From contig JAVJNS010000014.1 in assembly GCA_040217155.1 (NCBI GenBank), forward strand, positions 62,001-126,000: 64,000 nt of DNA. The letters run 5' to 3'. Within the stretch, counting starts at the first letter, position 1. Every line of letters begins with the position of its first letter. This document shows positions 61,745 to 64,000 of the stretch, piece by piece. The notes beneath the pieces were generated by a model. The model did no database searches and was not told the DNA's origin. It worked only from the letters and a program-made list of their open reading frames with translations. Source of the DNA: Pelagibius sp040217155. GTDB lineage: Bacteria; Pseudomonadota; Alphaproteobacteria; Kiloniellales; Kiloniellaceae. Made by a program: the position numbers and the translations under genes.

Positions 61745-62299
61745 ATGGTGCGTAAACTCCTATTGGCTTCGGCCCTGTCGGCCGTCACCGCCTTGTCGGT
61801 TGCGGGCGCTGCCCAGGCCGGCGAACAATACGTCGATGAGACGGGCTTTGCCGTTAGCGGCTATGATACCGTTGCCTTCTTCGAACTGAAACAGGCGCCG
61901 GTCGGCGAAAGACAGCCCGAAGCTGTGCCGGGCAGGGCTGGCATTACAACTGAGTACAACGGTGCGACCTGGGCTTTTGCCTCGGAAGCCAACCGGGATA
62001 AATTTCTCGCCGATCCGGGAAAGTACGTCCCGGCCTATGACGGCCACTGCGCTTATGGCATTTCCCAAGGCGGCAAGGTTCCGGCCAACCCCAATCTCTG
62101 GCGCATCGTCGACGGCAAGCTCTATCTGAACATCACTCCGACGGTGGTGGGCTTCTGGGTCGATGACATCGACGGCAACCTGAAGAAGTCGGAGGCCAAC
62201 TGGCAGGCCAAGGAAGCCGCGCCAGCGTCCACCAAGAGCTGGAAAGCGATCAACGACAACGACGGGACTTATACCGTTTCAGCGCCGGTCAGCAACTGA
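61745..62299 (+). CDS. Exported YHS-domain protein
   Basis: The protein has 184 residues from ATG 61745. MVRKLLLASALSAVTALSV and cleavage at AQA form a signal peptide. The YHS-like domain has SGYDTVAFFELKQAPVG, TTEYNGATWAFASEANRDKF and GHCAYGISQGGKV with a single Cys. YHS domains are thought to bind copper or other metals. It is 64 bp before the bufferin precursor gene, a position that suggests a shared metal-related role. Confidence 0.85.
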   Translation: MVRKLLLASALSAVTALSVAGAAQAGEQYVDETGFAVSGYDTVAFFELKQAPVGERQPEAVPGRAGITTEYNGATWAFASEANRDKFLADPGKYVPAYDGHCAYGISQGGKVPANPNLWRIVDGKLYLNITPTVVGFWVDDIDGNLKKSEANWQAKEAAPASTKSWKAINDNDGTYTVSAPVSN

Positions 62300-62363
62300 T
62301 CGTCGCTTCAAGAAAGTTTCAGTCAAAACCGACGGTAGCATATTTCGTCAAGGAGATTTCCGA

Positions 62364-62696
62364 ATGACAGAAACGAATGTGAACAGGGTGAGTGCTGCCA
62401 TGATCGCCGGTGCGGTGGCTTTGGCGGTCTCGGCGACGGCCAACGTCGCCCCGGCCGCCGCCCAGGCAAAAGAGAAATGCTACGGCATTTCGCTGGCCGG
62501 ACAAAACGACTGCGCGGCCGGGGCAGGGACTACTTGCGCCGGCACCTCCACGGTCGACTATCAAGGCAACGCCTGGAAGCTGGTTCCGGCCGGCGACTGT
62601 ATTAAGTACGGTACCGAAGAGTCCCAGGCGCAGTACGAATTGCCCGGCGACCGCCAGGGTTCCTTGGAAGCCCTGACGCGCGACGTTCCGGCCTAG
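62364..62696 (+). CDS. bufA: Bufferin-type precursor peptide BufA1 (DUF2282)
   Basis: The protein has 110 residues from ATG 62364 with an ideal AAGGAG ribosome site. An N-terminal signal peptide (AAMIAGAVALAVSA, cleavage near AAAQA) is followed by a short mature part with four Cys: C39, C50, C58 and C79 (KCYGIS, NDC, TTCAGTS, GDC). This is the DUF2282/BufA1 layout. In published work on Caulobacter and others, MNIO enzymes convert these cysteines to thiooxazole-type groups that bind copper. The MNIO gene follows. Confidence 0.92.
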   Translation: MTETNVNRVSAAMIAGAVALAVSATANVAPAAAQAKEKCYGISLAGQNDCAAGAGTTCAGTSTVDYQGNAWKLVPAGDCIKYGTEESQAQYELPGDRQGSLEALTRDVPA

Positions 62697-62739
62697 AGCA
62701 GGTCCAAGAGTCCAGCCGGTGGTGGCCTATGAATGTGAT

Positions 62740-62785
62740 CATCGGCCCGGGCGTGAGAGTTCACGGTCGGGCCGGTGCCTTTTTT
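62740..62785 (+). terminator. Terminator/attenuator between bufA and bufB
   Basis: A 10-bp stem (CATCGGCCCG at 62740-62749 pairing with 62768-62777, with two G-U pairs) is continued inward by CGTGA/TCACG around a GAGT loop. GCC-independent spacing of 2 nt then leads to six T residues (62780-62785). It looks like an intrinsic terminator just before bufB. Confidence 0.8.
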
Positions 62786-62800
62786 AGATAGGATTCGAGC

Positions 62801-63700
62801 ATGGCGGTTTCAGCGGCGATTCCCGCGCGTGCCGGTGTCGGGCTCAAGGCTCAGCACTACGACGCCGTTCTCGGAGAGCGGCCGGATGTCGGCTGGTTCG
62901 AGGTGCATGCGGAGAACTACATGGGGGCCGGCGGACCCCCGCACCACTACTTAGCGGCCATCCGCCGAGACTACCCCTTGTCGCTGCACGGCGTTGGTCT
63001 TTCGATCGGCGCCGATGGACCCTTGGATGAGGCACATCTTGCGCGGTTCAGGACGCTGGTCGAGCGCTATGAACCAGGGTTGGTCAGCGAGCATCTCGCC
63101 TGGTCGACCCACAACGGCGTTTTCTTCAACGATCTGTTGCCGGTTGCCTACACGGCAGAAGCAGTGGCGCGGGTCAGCGAGCATATCGACCGGATCCAGG
63201 AGGTGCTCGGCCGACGCATTCTGCTGGAAAACCCTTCAACTTACGTAGCCTTCGAAAACAGCGAAATGAGCGAGCTCGATTTCCTGCGCACGGTCGTCTT
63301 GCGAACCGGCTGCGGCCTGTTGCTCGATGTGAACAACGTATTGGTCTCGGCCACGAATCAGGGTTACGGCGCGGACGACTATATCGATGGCTTTCCCCTC
63401 GACTCGGTTGGTGAAATTCACCTCGGGGGCCATGCGCGAGATCGTGACGACGCTGGCGACTCCCTGCTGATCGACGCCCATGATAGGGCGGTCAACGACA
63501 AGGTCTGGGCCCTCTACGCGCGGACCATTGCGCGGGGGGGTGCCAAGCCAAGTCTCATTGAATGGGATAACGATGTGCCGGCCTGGCGAATGCTTTTTGC
63601 CGAGATGCGCACCGCCGATCGCTTGATGTCCACGCAGGCGGCTCTGCGCCGCGACCGCCTCGAAGCTGGATCGGAGGCCGAGCGTGCAAAAGCTGGCTGA
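62801..63700 (+). CDS. bufB: MNIO-family enzyme (DUF692), bufferin maturase BufB
   Basis: The protein has 299 residues of the TIM-barrel DUF692/MNIO family. Candidate metal ligands are in VGWFEVHAENYM, LHGVGLSIG, SEHLAW, LLENPSTY, LLDVNN and EIHLGGH. MNIO enzymes use two or three iron ions to oxidise peptide cysteines. It lies downstream of the BufA1 gene and its stop overlaps the BufC gene by 17 nt, as in bufferin operons. Confidence 0.93.
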   Translation: MAVSAAIPARAGVGLKAQHYDAVLGERPDVGWFEVHAENYMGAGGPPHHYLAAIRRDYPLSLHGVGLSIGADGPLDEAHLARFRTLVERYEPGLVSEHLAWSTHNGVFFNDLLPVAYTAEAVARVSEHIDRIQEVLGRRILLENPSTYVAFENSEMSELDFLRTVVLRTGCGLLLDVNNVLVSATNQGYGADDYIDGFPLDSVGEIHLGGHARDRDDAGDSLLIDAHDRAVNDKVWALYARTIARGGAKPSLIEWDNDVPAWRMLFAEMRTADRLMSTQAALRRDRLEAGSEAERAKAG

Positions 63701-64000
63701 CCAGCAGGCCGCCTTTGCCGCGGCCTTGATCGATCCGGCGCTGCCGGCACCGCCGGGCGTGCGCCGCCAGGCGAAGCTGCCGCAGAGCCGGCGCTTCGAC
63801 GTGTACCGCAACAACATGATGGCCAGTCTGATCGAGGCGATGGAGGCGACCTTTCCGGCGGTGCGGCGCCTGGTGGGGTCGGATTTCTTTAAGGCCGCGG
63901 CCAAGACCTATATTCGGCGGGAGCCGCCGCGCAGCCCGGTACTGCTGACCTACGGCGAGACCTTCGGGAGTTTCCTCGATGATTTCGCGCCAGCCAAGGG
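63684..64000 (+). CDS. bufC: BufC-type partner protein (DUF2063), N-terminal part
   Basis: About 105 residues are present from GTG 63684 to the window edge. FAAALIDPALPAPPG, RRFDVYRNNMMASLIEAM and FPAVRRLVGSDFF are the N-terminal features of DUF2063/HvfC-BufC proteins, which recruit the precursor to the MNIO enzyme. The start overlaps bufB by 17 nt. The rest lies outside the window. Confidence 0.92.
   Translation, partial: MQKLADQQAAFAAALIDPALPAPPGVRRQAKLPQSRRFDVYRNNMMASLIEAMEATFPAVRRLVGSDFFKAAAKTYIRREPPRSPVLLTYGETFGSFLDDFAPAK

Noticed and set aside
1..64000. CRISPR array, prophage or complete insertion sequence
   Set aside because: No regularly spaced direct repeats, phage structural genes, integrase or transposase were seen in either strand.

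Overview
The window is 64 kb of high-GC Gram-negative chromosome. Gene content and order point to an alphaproteobacterium of the Rhodospirillales/Kiloniellales type: rplU-rpmA-GNAT-obgE-proB-proA, a chorismate mutase-hisC-tyrA block, PhaR, HlyU-family and DUF2125 proteins. Two TRAP transporters and a sulfonate-catabolism operon suggest a marine or saline heterotroph. This placement is inferred from family content, not from a database search. There is no rRNA, CRISPR array, prophage or complete IS. One tRNA and one MITE-like repeat are present.

Layout. 1-4.1 kb (minus): ribosomal proteins L21/L27, an acetyltransferase, ObgE and proline synthesis (ProB, partial ProA). 4.2-11.5 kb: an Ntn-type amidase, tRNA-Ser(CGA), a CmcJ-like oxidoreductase, a secreted subtilisin-like protease and an orphan RND pump. 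11.5-20.1 kb: a LacI regulator and acetyltransferase divergent from a small membrane protein, a TRAP transporter and three dehydrogenases matching the HpsN/HpsO/HpsP set for 2,3-dihydroxypropane-1-sulfonate (DHPS). Three LacI-type palindromes lie in the two promoter regions of this locus. 20.1-25.7 kb: TetR, a DUF1348 pseudogene split by a MITE, a HugZ-like protein and a second TRAP transporter. 26.3-30 kb: an uncharacterised five-gene operon with two DUF2589 proteins, a third protein that shares their core motif, a zinc ribbon and a protein with a basic aromatic tail. 30-37.6 kb: a decayed HxlR regulator, an M20 peptidase and a five-gene peptide-type ABC importer. 37.6-47.7 kb: mixed small proteins, oxidoreductase, FemAB-like, XRE, nitrilase, methyltransferase, GlxA-type regulator and a c-di-GMP protein. 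47.8-52.7 kb: polyhydroxyalkanoate genes (phaR, a PhaE-like/PhaC-like overlapping pair, phaA, phaB). 53-61.6 kb: Nudix, EamA, cupin, methyltransferase, aromatic and histidine pathway enzymes, ChaC and a PLP dehydratase. 61.7-64 kb: a YHS protein followed by a bufferin locus (DUF2282 precursor, MNIO enzyme, partial BufC-type partner).

Most noteworthy: (1) the DUF2589 operon, the best candidate for an undescribed system; (2) a strong terminator-like hairpin between the bufferin precursor and its modifying enzyme; (3) LacI operator-like palindromes at the DHPS locus; (4) about 220 nt of apparent dual coding between the PhaE-like and PhaC-like genes; (5) a TA-flanked MITE plus a second fragment of the same repeat, each beside a pseudogene. 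All function calls come from reading the translated sequence and recalling family features; no searches were run.
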